Positions 22,650 through 34,088 of a stretch of DNA of 64,000 bases are shown here, one piece after another. The notes under the pieces were generated by a model. That model ran no database searches. It was given only the letters and a program-made list of their open reading frames with translations, and was not told where the DNA came from. Source of the DNA: Bufo bufo (taxonomy: Eukaryota; Chordata; Amphibia; Anura; Bufonidae). The stretch spans positions 656,861,750 to 656,925,749 of the forward strand of contig NC_053391.1 of the NCBI RefSeq assembly GCF_905171765.1. The letters run 5' to 3'. Made by a program: the position numbers and the translations under genes. Each line of letters starts with the position of its first letter. Positions within the stretch are counted from its first letter, which is position 1.

Positions 22650-22924
22650 GATGCACAAAACACGGACACCGGCAATGTGCATTCCGCAATTTGCGGACGC
22701 ACATCGCCGGCACTATAATAGAAAATGGCTAATCTTGTCTGCAATTGTGGACAAGAATAGGACATGTTCTATTTTTTTGCGGAAACGGAAGCACGGATGC
22801 AGAAGTGCGGATCCGCAAATGTGGATGCGGACAGCACATTCCGGCCCCATTGAAATGAATGGGTCTGCACCCGTTTCGCAAAATTGCGGAACGGATGCGG
22901 ACCCATTTTGCGGACGTGTGAATG
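22650..22924. mobile_element. Harbinger-type MITE, 5'-truncated
   Basis: It shares AAACACGGACACCGGCAATG and CCGCAAAATTGC-like blocks with the intact copy at 10885-11166 and ends GACGTGTGAATGGA. The left terminal repeat is absent. Confidence 0.6.
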
Positions 22925-24353
22925 GAAAAGATATCCCTCAAAATGGAAATAAATTTAATTATTAAAGTTAAGCAAAAAGCATAGATGTGGTAGGTAATAA
23001 CAGGTGTCAGCGGCACCAAATCAGAAACCATATGTCCTACCACAATCCGGGGGCTTCCAGTGCACATCCATGAATCCGGGAGGGAATGCAAAAAACATCT
23101 ATCCCTGGGCTAGATGATGATGTGGTATTGAAGGACAGGGTGGACAAAGAACTGTCCTGTTTTGCCCTACAGGGGTGCTATTCTGGCACTGATAGCCTAA
23201 CCACAGACCACCGCCCTGATAAGAGCCCGTCCGGACCTTAACCTATATAAAATGGCCCTAGTAAGCCCCTAGACCCCAGGTGATCACTATATAGATCTAT
23301 GTGTTTTTGACTCATTATAAAAGTATAATATAAGTGTATTACACCCCTCTGTACTGCACACCTATCGATAGCACACCTATACCAGTCCTTAAAAAGACTT
23401 TTGTGGCCCTATTAGCTAGTGTTTGGTGTCTCTAAGAGTCTGTCCATGCTCCACACAGCAACCTCTCCCCTACACTGGCAAAAGACTGAAGTTAAAATGG
23501 CGGCCAGATCAGGTTAATTTATAAGGTAGGGATGTGTCCATGGCTGAAACATCTCAATTGGCTGTCCTGTACCACCTGATGGATGTGTCATGGGTCAAAG
23601 TTCTTCACAATGTAAAAGAATATGGCGGGCGCGAATATCTCCATATGTTCGCATGTTCGGTGAATCGCGAACACACAAACTTCGCCGCGAATACGAACCG
23701 CCGGGCGAACCGCAAGGACAATCTCTATATATCACTTTTAGTTGGAAACTGTTTTTCTGTTCACTGGATGGCGCTATTAAGTTCTGGCACAGTGTGACAC
23801 TATTACTTGACCACTTGCACCCTTCCAAAAAACGGGAATGAACTGAATACACTTTTAAAACAAAGGGCATAATAAGGCTGGGACATCTTTGCTCTTCTAG
23901 TTAGATAGAGGCATGAAGAGCAGAGGACGGCACGACTGTAAATACTGTATATCCCTTTTTATTGCAAATTTCTAATTAAAAGTTGTGTTAAAATCCCATA
24001 AGGTCTATGTGCGACCGCTATAATTTCCACAATCTTATTACTGTGTATTCTCATTGTGCGACGCTTCATTTCATGATATAATTAGCAGAAACTAAATTAA
24101 AATCTGATAGACTTTTTTCGTTTTAATTACACTGAGACATGAATTCTCTGCTTACTCCTGATACAAGATGATGTTTGCTTTTTGGTATTCTCAGATTTAC
24201 CTTCACTAATCTGTGTACAAACAATGAGCTTTTATTTCAATTACATTTATTTTAATCAACTTTAACTTAAAAGAGTAAAGCCAATATTTAGATGCTGCAA
24301 GGAACAGTCAATTGTCGGAAAAGAAACGTTCCTTCCCGACAATCGGCTGCTTG
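22925..24353. other. No gene recognised; relict repeat at about 23620-23720
   Basis: About 1.4 kb. The stretch 23620-23720 has repeated GTTCGC/GCGAAC motifs in both orientations, suggesting a relict hAT MITE. The rest has no recognisable feature. Confidence 0.4.
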
Positions 24354-24531
24354 TTAAAGGGGTTGTGTCACGAACCATATTCTCCATTGTTCAAACCAGC
24401 AATGGATCAGAATACTTTTGTAATTGAATGTAATTTAAAAATTTAGTATAGGCACTGAGCTATTCAATAAAATGCATCTGTATAGCGCCACCTGTTTGTT
24501 CTTTTCCTTATTTATTCCCTTCGTCCTATGA

Positions 24532-24616
24532 CAGCACCAGGGAGTGGGGATCCACCTCCCAGGACAGGAAACCCACAGGTATAAATCTTCACAGACGCCC
24601 CCTCCTCCTCAGTGGT
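24532..24616 (+). repeat. DIRS left inverted terminal repeat
   Basis: It begins CAGCACCAGG and runs to CCTCAGTGG. The reverse complement lies at 31391-31472 with a few substitutions. Shared blocks are GGGATCCACCTCCCAGGA and CCACAGGTATAAAT. Confidence 0.88.
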
Positions 24617-25176
24617 TTCCTGTCCTAGGAGGACAACCTACAGGTGTTTGTTATTTTGGGTGGGGAGTAGTTTCTCCCTTTTGACATTGCAGGCTGGCTA
24701 GAGAAGGTGTGCGCCTGGTGACCCCGCTCCACACACCGTGGAGGGAGACAGACGGCTGAAAATACCGGGTGCGGAAGCCCTTTCAACCCTCCCCGCTCTG
24801 TACCTGGAAAGGACCGGCATCCCGAGGACACGTGCGAAGCGGGCAGCGAGCGCAGGGCGGAAGAAACAACAGGGAAGTGAGGATCCATGACGCAGGAAGG
24901 GCGGAGCTTAGCGAAGAAGCGGCAAGTTTGAAAAGGAAGGAGCGCAGAGCGTCCAGAGCAGCACACAGCTTCTGTTATCTTTGCTGGGGTCTTCCAGATC
25001 CAGGGCTATAGGGATATTTCCAGCATGGAGAGTTCTGGAGAGAACCCCTAAGGACCCAGTCACCCTGCACCTATGGTAGGAATGGGTATGGGCCTGAAGA
25101 AATGTAAATGATCTACATTTATCTTCTGTTTCTAGAGATCAGGATTTTTTGTTTGTTTAAATTCCAGGGTGTAACT

Positions 25177-26996
25177 TTTTTTTTTATATAAATATATATT
25201 TTATTTTCCAAATCAAAATATTAATACATAAAACAATATCAATCTCAGCGGTGTGCCAGCATGACAATCATAGACATCCTTACAAGAAAAACTCTACACA
25301 GCATCTTAAGGACACCCACAAAATAATATATAAAAAAAACTATATCAACCCCCCCCCCCCCCCCATTGGCTGCCGTCCACTCCATCATTATTATATGGAA
25401 TAGTATCAGTATTTATTATAGCTATACAGCTCTGCGTGCAACTCTCCGTTTCCTTTCAATGTCCTCATATACCCTAATTTTTTGGAGGTATGAACTCCAC
25501 TCCCTTGCTGAGGGCGGGGAGACAGAGCCCCAATACTTTATCAATATAGCCTTAGCAACCATCAATCCCCGCATCCAAATCCGTCTAACTGGGCGGGACT
25601 TCCACTTCTGACCCATAATCTCCAAAGATCACTATCAAATTCCCGGGTTGTAGTTCATTGAACTCTCCTTTTGCAGGGTAGTGAAGACCTCATCCAATAA
25701 CTTCTTATTTTGCTGCAGCTCCAGAGCACATGACATAGTTGGCATTAACATATCCACATTTAGAGCAGCAGCAATCACGATCTTTATTTTGGGGAAATTT
25801 TCCCTGTGTTTTCGGCGTATAATACAGTCTATGGAGTATCTTAAATTGAATTAGCCTATGCGCAATGGAAACTGTCGCCTTCCTCACGTTCCTATAAATG
25901 GTAGACCACTGTAGTGGGGGCATTCAGCTCTTGCTCCCACTTATCTGTACTTTTGAAAGGCGTTACAGTTGCCAGTGCCATTCGGAGTTTCGCCATAGAG
26001 TCTAGATAACTTCACCTTTTCATACTTCTGGGCATCACAAAAATCAAAAAATAAATTCTCTCGTAGAAAATAAGACCCCTATTCCTAGAGGTTTCAAATA
26101 TATGTTTCAAACGTGAATACATAAATAAATCTAATGGTGAGCTATCGGTAAAACCAAATTCCAAAAGTGATTTAAGCGACCCATATAGAAAAGGTCAGAC
26201 ACCCTATTAATACCATTACGTGACCAATAACCAAAATCTGTAATTTGAAGAACTCCTCCAGCTCCCTGTTCCCCCACAGAGGGGTAAAAACAAACGGTCC
26301 GGAAGATTAAGGATCTTCTTCAGTCTGTTCCAAACCCTCTGCAGTGAGCACGGGACCAACAAGGACCTCCCCATTCCCATAAACCCAGTCTCCAAACATG
26401 CAAAAATATTATCAACTGGTTTATCAAAACTTTTGTCAATATCGTGAAAGTAAACTCTCTTTTGAATAACAACAGCGCTGAATCTGTGCACATAGATAAT
26501 AACCTTGAAAAAAGGTAATGACAGCCCACCATCTGCTCCGACAACCATAGATACCTCTGCTTTTATACGCACCCTCTTCCTTCCCCAAATTAGATCGTAA
26601 TCATAGTCTCCAACCTATGAAAAAGATATCATCGATCCAGATGGGGGAGGCACACAACGGAAACAAAACTATCGGTAGGATAATCATTTTAATCAAAGCT
26701 ATTCGGTCCGTTTGTGCCAATATCAATTTCCGCCAAGCGCTGATTTTGTCTCTGACTTTATTCAGAACCGGGGCCCAGATTAAGATCATAAAACCTATTT
26801 ATAGGGACCCCAATCTTAACCCCCAGATAATCTAAGGTATCACTAGGGGCCAAAACACGAACTCGCCTCCCCTCATCTAAGGCTTTGCGGTTCAGCGGGA
26901 GGAGCGATGACTTTGACCAATTAATTCTATAACCTGATAGTTTGCCATATTCTTCTATTACCTCTATGACATGCGAGAGAATTTTCCATCCCTGAT
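25177..26996 (-). mobile_element. 5'-truncated L1-like LINE with 13-bp TSD
   Basis: CCAGGGTGTAACT is duplicated exactly at 25164-25176 and 26997-27009. On the minus strand the insert ends in an A-run next to the low-coordinate TSD, as target-primed reverse transcription leaves. Frames on the minus strand carry late ORF2 sequence: 'YGKLSGYRINWSKS', then 'TLDYLGVKIG', then 'IALIKMIILPIVLFP', 'VRIKAEVSMV', and the C-terminal 'IQFKILHRLYYTP'. These fit the L1/Tx1 group. Several frameshifts are present. Confidence 0.88.
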
Positions 26997-27003
26997 CCAG
27001 GGT

Positions 27004-28185
27004 GTAACTGAGAAACCCAGAAAAGCTACCGCTAAGATACGTCATAAGGAATGTGGTATCTGTAAGGCTAAGCTAGATGCTTCATATACTAAGCCCCTAT
27101 GTAAAGGGTGTATTGAGAGTACCATAGCAGAAGAATCCCCTAGTATGGTCAAATGTATGAAGAAAATGATCAGAGAAGAGTTGAGTCTTATGTCAAATAA
27201 ACGCAGGCGAAGAGCGCAAAAGATAACGCATTTTTTTCAATTGGAAATTCTGACCTCTCTAGTTCAGAGGAAGAACTTGAAAGCGGTGAAAGGGAGTACG
27301 TTACATCCACTTCAGATGAGGAATTCAGTGGTAGGCCCTTTTTTCCTGTTCAGGAGGTAGATCAGTTAATCAAGGCAGTCAGGGCAACTATGAATCTGGA
27401 GAATGCAAAGAGGTTCGCTCGATTCAGGATATCATGTTTGGGGGCCTGCAGACTAAGAAACAAAGAGCCTTTTTTATCCACAAGAATGTAGGGGCCATGA
27501 TGAATAGAGAGTGGAAACATCCAGATAAAAGAAGCTTTATCCCATCAGTAATTAAAGAAAATATCAGTTTGAAGAAGTGAATGTTCTCTATGGGATAGGG
27601 CCCCCAAAAGTGATGTGCCCATAGCTAAAGTGTCTCGAAGGCCATCCCTACCCTTTGATGATTTGGGCAATCTTAAGGATCCGATGGACAGAAAGGCTGA
27701 CACCTTTTTAAGGAGAACATGGGAATCCATAGGTGCATCCTTTTAAACCTAATATAGCTTCCACCTGTACGGCTAGGGCACCAAATATTGTGGATAAAAC
27801 AGCTGGAGACGCATATCCGGGATAAAACCCCTAGAGATAAATTATTAGAATCGGTCGAGGCTATGGAAAAGCAGCCGATTTTTTTGGCAGACGCCTCTGC
27901 GGATGCAGTTAGGTTGTCCGCTAGGGCTTCATCCATGGCTAATTCTGCTCGTAGGGCTATTTGGCTCAAGAATTGTCAGGGGATGTGGCCTCAAAAAATC
28001 GCTTATGTGGTATCCCTTGTGAGGGGAAATATTTGTTTGGGTCTTCCTTGGACGACATATTAGAGAAGTCAGACGATAAAAAGAAGGGGTTCCCGTCTTC
28101 TTTTCAGTCGTCCTTTCGTAAACAGGACCGTTTTCCCCAGAGAGGAAGAGGAAATAGGGATAGGAATAGGAGTCCAGCAAATTGA
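27004..28185 (+). pseudogene. DIRS Gag, degenerate
   Basis: Near the start is a zinc-knuckle-like segment, 'HKECGICKAKLD...CKGCIES' (paired CxxC motifs). After several frameshifts an acidic stretch follows, then 'IAKVSRRPSLPFDD' and near the end 'LCGIPCEGKYLFGSSLDD', a conserved block of DIRS Gag proteins. The protein ends in a basic Gln/Arg/Asn-rich tail. The L1 insert at 25177-26996 interrupts the region just before the first recognisable Gag residues, so the true start codon could not be fixed. The role in DIRS elements is nucleic-acid-binding particle protein. Confidence 0.7.
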
Positions 28186-28186
28186 A

Positions 28187-30090
28187 ATGACAGATGGAAA
28201 TTCTCCAGGTCCAAAGGGCTGCTGTTCAAAAATCAATCCAGGGACCCCCCTAAGAAAGACAGCTCCCAATGACACCAGGGTGGGAGGAAGATTACAATCT
28301 TTTCTCCCAGCCTGGTCCAAAATATCCAACAGCGCGTGGATCCTGCGTTCATTAGAAGAGGGATTCAAGCTAGAGTTTAAAAGTTCCTTCGCAACGATTC
28401 AAAAGGAGGTTTCAAAACTCATTAAAAAAGGTGAGCTCATTCAGTGTCCGAAAGAGGAAAGGGGCACAGAATACTATTCTACTCTGTTTTTAGTAAGAAA
28501 ACCAAGTAGAGAATACAGGACTATCATAAACTTGAAGTCTCTAAACGAGTACCTGTTATACCAACGCTTCAAAATGGAGACTATAAAGACGGTAACTCAG
28601 CTTCTCTACAAAGACTGTTTTATGGCAGTTTTAGACATCAAAGATGCCTACTATCACCTTCCGATTTTTCCAGGGCACCAGAAGTATCTCAGATTGGCCT
28701 TAAGATTCCAGGGGGAGCTGAAGCACTTTCAATTCCAGGTATTACCTTTTGGAATCTCGATGGCGCCAAGGATTTTTACGAAGTTAATCTCAGAGATGGC
28801 AGCCCATATCAGGGAAGAGATATCCTGTTTGTCCCATACTTGGACGACTTTCTGATTGTCGCACTGTCTTACCAGAGATGCTTATTTCAGGTCCAACAGG
28901 TGGTCGAAATCATGACAACCCTGGGCTGGATCCTGAACAGAGAGAAATCGAGACTGATTCCAGAAAAGAAACAACAGTTCCTGGGAATCTTACTGGATTC
29001 AGTGTCTCAGAGATCCTTCCTAACTTCAGAAAAAATTCTGAAAATAAGGTCAGTGGTTCGCACCCTGATAAACAATCTGTGTGTGTCCATAAGGAAGGGG
29101 ATGTCAGTACTGGGAACTCTGACCGCCTGTATACCTGCAGTTCAATGGGCTCAGATCCATTACAGAACCCTCCAAAAGGAAATTTTGGGGAACTGGTCAG
29201 GAAAAATGGAGGACCTGGAAAACCATATAGTGATAGCAGCCCAGACTTGTCAGACACTGAAGTGGTGGCTGTCACTAGGAGGATCGAAGATCCCCTTATA
29301 GTTACCACGGACGCCAACCCAGTAGGGTGGGGGGCTCATGTGGGAGAGACCTTGCTTCAAGGATTGTGGAACTGCCGGATGTTGGACAGTTCTTCAAATC
29401 TAAAAGAGCTTATGGCGGTTTTTCTGGCCCTTCAGGAGTTGCTCCCTCTGATCAGGGGTCGACACGTGAGAATTTTATCTGACAATGCCTCGGTCGTGGC
29501 ATATCTGAATCATCAGGGTGGTACCCGGTCCGTGTCCCTGCAGTCCCTGGCGGTTCAGATTTTTTCCCTAGTGGAGGGGGCAGCTTTGTCCCTTTCGGCC
29601 CTTCATATCAGAGGTGTGGACAATTGGAAGGCCGACTTTCTAAGCCGTCGATCTCTGGATCAGAGGGAATGGTCTCTGAACCATTATGTTTTCAGCAAGA
29701 TTGTCAAGTTATGGGGGATGCCTCAAGTAGATCTCTTTGCCACCAGGGAGAACAGGAAGGTAAAAAGATTCTACTCACTGTCTCCCAGGGATCGACCAGA
29801 TGCGATAGACGCTTTGGTTCAGCCTTGGACTCAGTGTCTAATATGCCTTCCCTCCACTTCAGTTGATACCGAGGGTTCTCAAGAAGGTCAGGGAAGACAA
29901 AGCCAGAATCATCATGATTGCTCCCTTCTGGCCACGTCGAGCGTGGTTCTATTGGCTGAGAGTGATGTCAGTAGCAGATCCTTGGGTCCTTCCGGAGATC
30001 CCAGATCTTCTTTTTCAGGGTCCTATTGTCCACCCCCCTGTGAAAAGGCTCCATTTGACGGCGTGGCTTTTGAACGGCGCCTTTTACTAG
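28187..30090 (+). pseudogene. DIRS reverse transcriptase-RNase H, frameshifted
   Basis: RT motifs appear in order: 'YRTIINLKSLNEYL', 'FMAVLDIKDAYYHLPI', 'FQVLPFGISMAPRIFTK', then YLDD at 28837-28848 after a frameshift, and 'GWILNREKS...FLGILLDS'. RNase H follows after a second shift: 'TTDANPVGWG' (about 29303), 'LKELMAVFLAL', 'ILSDNASVVAYL' and 'NWKADFLSRR'. These supply the D-E-D-D carboxylates. Downstream are 'VDLFATRENRKVKRFYS' and 'APFWPRRAWFYWL', the DIRS-specific C-terminal region sometimes called methyltransferase-like. At least three frameshifts occur (near 28825, 29290 and 29850), so no functional polyprotein is made. Conservation is still high, suggesting moderate age. Confidence 0.85.
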
Positions 30091-31138
30091 ATAGAGGCCT
30101 TTCTGAATCGGTAGTTGCTACCATGCTGTTAAGTAGGAAGCCGGTGACTACCAATATCTATGCTAGAGCTTGGATTACCTTTTTAAGTTTCTAGGAGTCT
30201 CTCCTTGCACATCCTGCCCTCTTCAGTTAAGTAAAATCTTGGATTTTCTTCAGAGAGGTGTGGAGAAGGGCCTAGCACTAAGTACTATCAAGGTCCAGGT
30301 GGCCGCTCTCAGTGTTTTATTCGATTACAGGTTGGCGTGTCATCCTTTGTAAATCAATATCTAGGAGTCTCCCTGCCAGGAATTTCAAAGCTCCTCTTTG
30401 GGATCTTAATCTGGTGTTAAGGGCCTTGGTTAAACCTCCCTTTAGTCCTGTAGACTCTCTGCCAATTAAGACATTGAAATGTATTTTTTTGGTAGCTATT
30501 ACATCAGCCAGGAGAATTAGTGAGCTTCAGGCTCTTTCCATTAGCCCTCCATATACGATTTTCCAAGATGATTGTTGTCCGTCTTAGGCCAGACCCAGCA
30601 TTTTTACCCAAAGTAGTATCGGAGTTCCAAATAAGTCAGTAAGTGATTCTTCCTTCCTTCTATGAGAATCCGAGGAACGAGGAAGAGGCAGATTTCCATT
30701 CTTTAGATGTTAGAGAATGTGTCCTACGGTACCTGGAGGCTACAAAAGGTTGGAGGAAGTACTCTTCATTGCTTGTCTTATTTTCAGGCCAGAATAAGGG
30801 GAAGTCAGCTAGTAAAAGTACTTTAGCCCATTGGATCAAGCAGGCTATTTCTTTGGCATATCTTTCTATGCAGGAACCTGTCCCGTCTGGCTGGTCGGCC
30901 ATTCTACAAGAGCGGGGTAGCAACTTCCTGGGCAGAAAAGGCAGAGGTTTCTATACAAGACATTTGCAGAGCAGCAACGTGGTCTTCTGCTTCTACCTTC
31001 TATAGACACTATAGATTAAACCTGTCAGAAGTGTCTAATCTTTCCTTTGAACGCAAAGTCCTTCAGGCTGTGGCCCCCCCTAATTTTTCACTCTCTGGGA
31101 TATCTCCTGGTGCTGTCATAGGACGAAGGGATAAATGA
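30060..31138 (+). pseudogene. DIRS tyrosine recombinase, frameshifted
   Basis: Blocks in order: 'LSTIKVQVAALSVLFDYR' (core-binding helices), 'FLVAITSARRISELQAL' with the first catalytic Arg (about 30500-30535), the HSTR box (His codon 30900-30902, Arg codon 30909-30911), then after a one-base frameshift 'WAEKAEVSIQDICRAATWSS' and 'FYRHYRLNL', with the likely nucleophile Tyr at 31010-31012. The R-H-R-Y tetrad therefore remains visible in pieces. The recombinase replaces a DDE integrase and inserts circular DIRS DNA without TSD. The 3' end of the frame (TGA at 31136) runs into the internal complementary region, as in other DIRS elements. Confidence 0.85.
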
Positions 31139-31190
31139 TCATTACGTACCGGTAATGTTGTTTTCCGGAGTCCATGACAGCACCACATTA
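31105..31190 (+). repeat. DIRS internal complementary region
   Basis: GGTGCTGTCAT (31109-31119) and ATGACAGCACC (31174-31184) are perfect inverted copies around a centre with ATTACGTACCGGTAAT. The left half continues AGGACGAAGGGATAAAT, the reverse complement of the element's left edge at 24510-24531. In DIRS-1-type replication this region joins the two termini into a circle. Confidence 0.85.
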
Positions 31191-31390
31191 ATTCCCCCCC
31201 CTGTTTCCTTTCCACCTTACTCTTCCATTCTGTTCTTTTTGGTGTTGGATCCTGCATCACTGGGTGTGCAGTAAAAAAAAATATATAAATATATATAATA
31301 ATTATAATACTAAACTCGGATAATGACCGAAACCATGAGATGGAGCTGGTCCGGATGTACTGAAGATGTCCCTTGTCTCGTCTATAAAAC

Positions 31391-31472
31391 CACTGAGGAG
31401 GAGGAGCGTCTGTGAAAATTTATACCTGTGGATTTCCTATCCTGGGAGGTGGATCCCTCTGTCCTGGTGCTG
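31391..31472 (+). repeat. DIRS right inverted terminal repeat
   Basis: It starts CCACTGAGGAGGAGGAGCGT and ends GTCCTGGTGCTG. It is the inverse of 24532-24616. The sequence beyond 31478 resumes the interrupted MITE. Confidence 0.85.
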
Positions 31473-31779
31473 AAGGCTGAAGATAATCTAGCAGAGCAAT
31501 TGGAGCAGTGAATGTGGAGATCTCTGGACCCATGTGAGGTACAGGGCTGGTTCTAGCATGTTAGAAAGGCATTGTCATGTACTATATGATGTCTGATGTT
31601 AATTTTTTATATCAATCATGGCATAACCCTTTACATGCAGCAATCACTTCCACAGTATGAAGACGAGTGATGGCTGCTGCTATCGCTCGTCCCCATACAA
31701 AATCATTGTTCCTGGGCAGCAGATTGCTGTTTAGACAGTGCAATCTGCTGCCCAGGAACAATAATTGAGGTGTGGCACC

Positions 31780-33560
31780 CAGTGGCGTAGCGTTGGTTGC
31801 CAGCACCCGGGGCAAGCCAAGTATTGTGCGCCCCCCCCCCCCAAAGTGTGGCCACGCCCCCTTTTTACAGATAATGTAGTAGATATCACTTGCAGTCATA
31901 CGTAACACCACAGATAACACAGTAATAACTCTCTGAGTACAGACAATGTAGTAGATGGGTGTGAGCCCCCAGAATTCAGAACACGCACAGTGTGACCTGA
32001 AGTCTGGGGCCGAGCTGCTACAGGGTGGGCCAAATTCTATATCCACCCTCCCATCACTACAGAACATACAGGGTAATACAGCGCCACATACCTCTTACAT
32101 CCAGTGACGTCTCCTTTGATGTAGATGTTCTCTTTCCTCATCTTCTCCTTTCAGACCAGACACCATTTTTCAGCCATTTCTCGTCTCTGAAGTTTGACAA
32201 AAAAAATCTTAGTTTACTACGTTTCCATCATCGTCCCATCTTCTGGACAAATCATCCTACCACCCCTAATACTGTGCCGCTGTGCTCCCCAATATTATAC
32301 TGCAGAAACAGATAAATCCCCTGATAATAGTAGTACCATGCAGATAGTGCCCTTCAATAATTCAATAATTATTGGCACGCAGTGTCCTAAAATAACTGTG
32401 CCCAGCAAATAGAGCCACTGACACTAATAGTGTAAACATAATGTCACCCAAAAATAATTGTGGTAAGCTGATACTGTGTCAAGGCGCCCCCACAGTAATA
32501 GTGCTCCCAAAAGTCCCAATAGGAAAAATTTGTGGCTAGAGCACACCATGGTAGTAAGAGTGCTCCTACAGTGCCCCCAACATGTCCCCACTGTGCCCCA
32601 GAAGTAATAATGCTCCCATAGTGCCCATACTAGTAATCATGTTCCCCCTAGACCCCCAGTAGTAATAAAGCCCACCATATTGCCCCACAGTAGTAATAAT
32701 TCTCCTTATGTGTGCCAGTGCAAAAATAATACCCCATTTTAATGTCCCCAGTTGAGCTAATGTCCCTATAGTGCCCCTATAATGTGCCAGTATAAAATAC
32801 CCATATATAGTGCCCCCAGTAAATGCCCCCATAGTGCTCCTCTCCCCCCTTCCTCCTAGTGCCCCCCATAATGTACCAGTATAAAATTCCCCATATATAG
32901 TGCCCCAGTAGATGCCCTCAGTGTCCCCCATAATTTGCAAGTATAAAATATCCCTTCATAGTGCCCCCATAGATGACCCCATAGTACTCCTCTCCCACCT
33001 TCCCCATAGTACCCACCATAATGTGTCACAGTAGAAAATGCCCCTATACAGAGACCCCCATATAAAATACCCCTTCCTTGTGGCCTCCGTAGATGCTCCC
33101 AATAATGTGCCAGTAAGAAGTGCCCCATAGATGCCCCCATAATGTGCCAGTAAAAAGTTCCCCCAATAATGTGTCAGTAAGAAGTGCCCCCATAGATGCC
33201 CCCACAGTTCACCCAATAATGTGCCAGTAAGATGTGCCCCCATAAATGGCCCCCAATAATGTGCCAGTAAGAAGTGCCCCCATAGATGCCGCCCAATCAT
33301 GTGCCAATAAGAAGTGCCCCCATAGATGCCCCCCAATCATGTGCCAGTAACAAGTATTACATATAAAAATAAACACTTATACTTACCTTCATCAGGCTGG
33401 CAGCAATGCGATGCAGGCCTATTCCAGCCTGCGTCCCGCGCTGCACGGCTCACACGGCGCAATGACGTCATTGCGCCACCTGCACCGGCCTCTGATAGGT
33501 TGAAGGCCTAGTGCCTGCAGCCTATCAGAAGAACGGGGAAGGGAGACGCCTCTCTCCTGC
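31780..33560. mobile_element. hAT-like element, left end only
   Basis: CAGTGGCGTAGCGTTGG is a typical hAT terminal sequence. The following 'CCCGGGGCAAGCCAAGTATTG' and the CCCC-rich block fit one repeat unit. The matching right terminus was not found, so the right boundary is nominal and a 3' truncation or a later insertion is likely. Confidence 0.45.
32560..33350. repeat. Degenerate tandem repeat
   Basis: The motif AGTGCCCCCATAGATGCCCC with ATAATGTGCCAGTA(A)GAA recurs with a variable period of roughly 30-60 bp, most regularly over 33090-33350. Long minus-strand frames in this stretch (Gly/Thr/Leu-rich) are artefacts of the repeat. Confidence 0.75.
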
Positions 33561-33700
33561 CCCCCAGCATCCATCTGTATCGCTGTCCTGAGGATGGCGA
33601 TACAGATGACCAGTTATGGCCAGTTCGCCGTGTTCACCCGCAAACACATGCGGGCTGCCATCTTAACTCACAAGTCCGGCGATGCACAGGTAAGTCCTTA

Positions 33701-33853
33701 CCTGTGCCTGTGCGCGAGCCATCTGAAACAAATGCGGTCACAGGGAGCAGGCAGTTCCGAGAACAGCCTCCGGTGGCCTTCATCGGGCTGTTCTCGGAAC
33801 TGCCTGCTCCCGGTGACCGCATTTGTTTCAGATAGCTCGCGCACAGGCACAGG
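33701..33853. repeat. 68-bp inverted repeat with 17-bp loop
   Basis: The left arm is 33701-33768 and the right arm 33786-33853, nearly perfect by eye, sharing CTGTGCGCGAG(C), AACAAATGCGGTCAC and GCAGTTCCGAGAACAGCC. Probably the core of a foldback element; no flanking TSD was identified. Confidence 0.8.
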
Positions 33854-34088
33854 CACGGATATTGATGACTTTCCTGAGGAGAGGTTATCAGCATTGTTAA
33901 CCTTGACTAACCCTTTAGAGGGGTGTTCAACCAAATATAAGAAAAATCTTGTGTCTGCATCATATACCGTAGAGACATAACATTTGTCGTATAAAATGAT
34001 AGATGATAGTCTCTCCCCCCCCCCCTCCCCCTTACTACCATTTGTATTCTTTCCATTTCTTTACATCCAGTGCTGAATTAGTGGGGAG

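Larger units (their letters stand above)
24510..31478 (+). mobile_element. DIRS-type tyrosine-recombinase retrotransposon
   Basis: All hallmarks of a DIRS element are present in order on the plus strand: inverted terminal repeats (24532-24616 and 31391-31472), Gag, reverse transcriptase-RNase H with a downstream DIRS-specific region, tyrosine recombinase, and an internal complementary region (about 31105-31190). The internal region is the reverse complement of the left edge (ATTTAT(T/C)CCCTTCGTCCTAT). Without the 1.82-kb L1 insert it is about 5.1 kb, close to full length for DIRS. All three genes carry frameshifts, so it is inactive. No target duplication is expected for this class. Confidence 0.88.
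24354..31633. mobile_element. TTAA-type MITE copy 2, split by DIRS
   Basis: The left part (24354-24505) starts TTAAAGGGGTTGTGTCACG, and the right part (about 31482-31633) ends GGCATAACCCTTTA. Together they match the reverse complement of copy 1 at 11575-12030. Compared with copy 1, about 130-150 bp of MITE sequence is missing at the junction. Confidence 0.7.

Noticed and set aside
28878..29250. Start of the 438-codon frame as an extra domain before RNase H
   Set aside because: Up to about 29250 this frame is out of phase with the RT, which reads in the neighbouring frame. Only the part from about 29250 onward is real RNase H.
32566..33336. Minus-strand Gly/Thr/Leu-rich frames of 94-126 codons
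   Set aside because: They result from a degenerate tandem repeat of the AGTGCCCCCATAGATGCC type.
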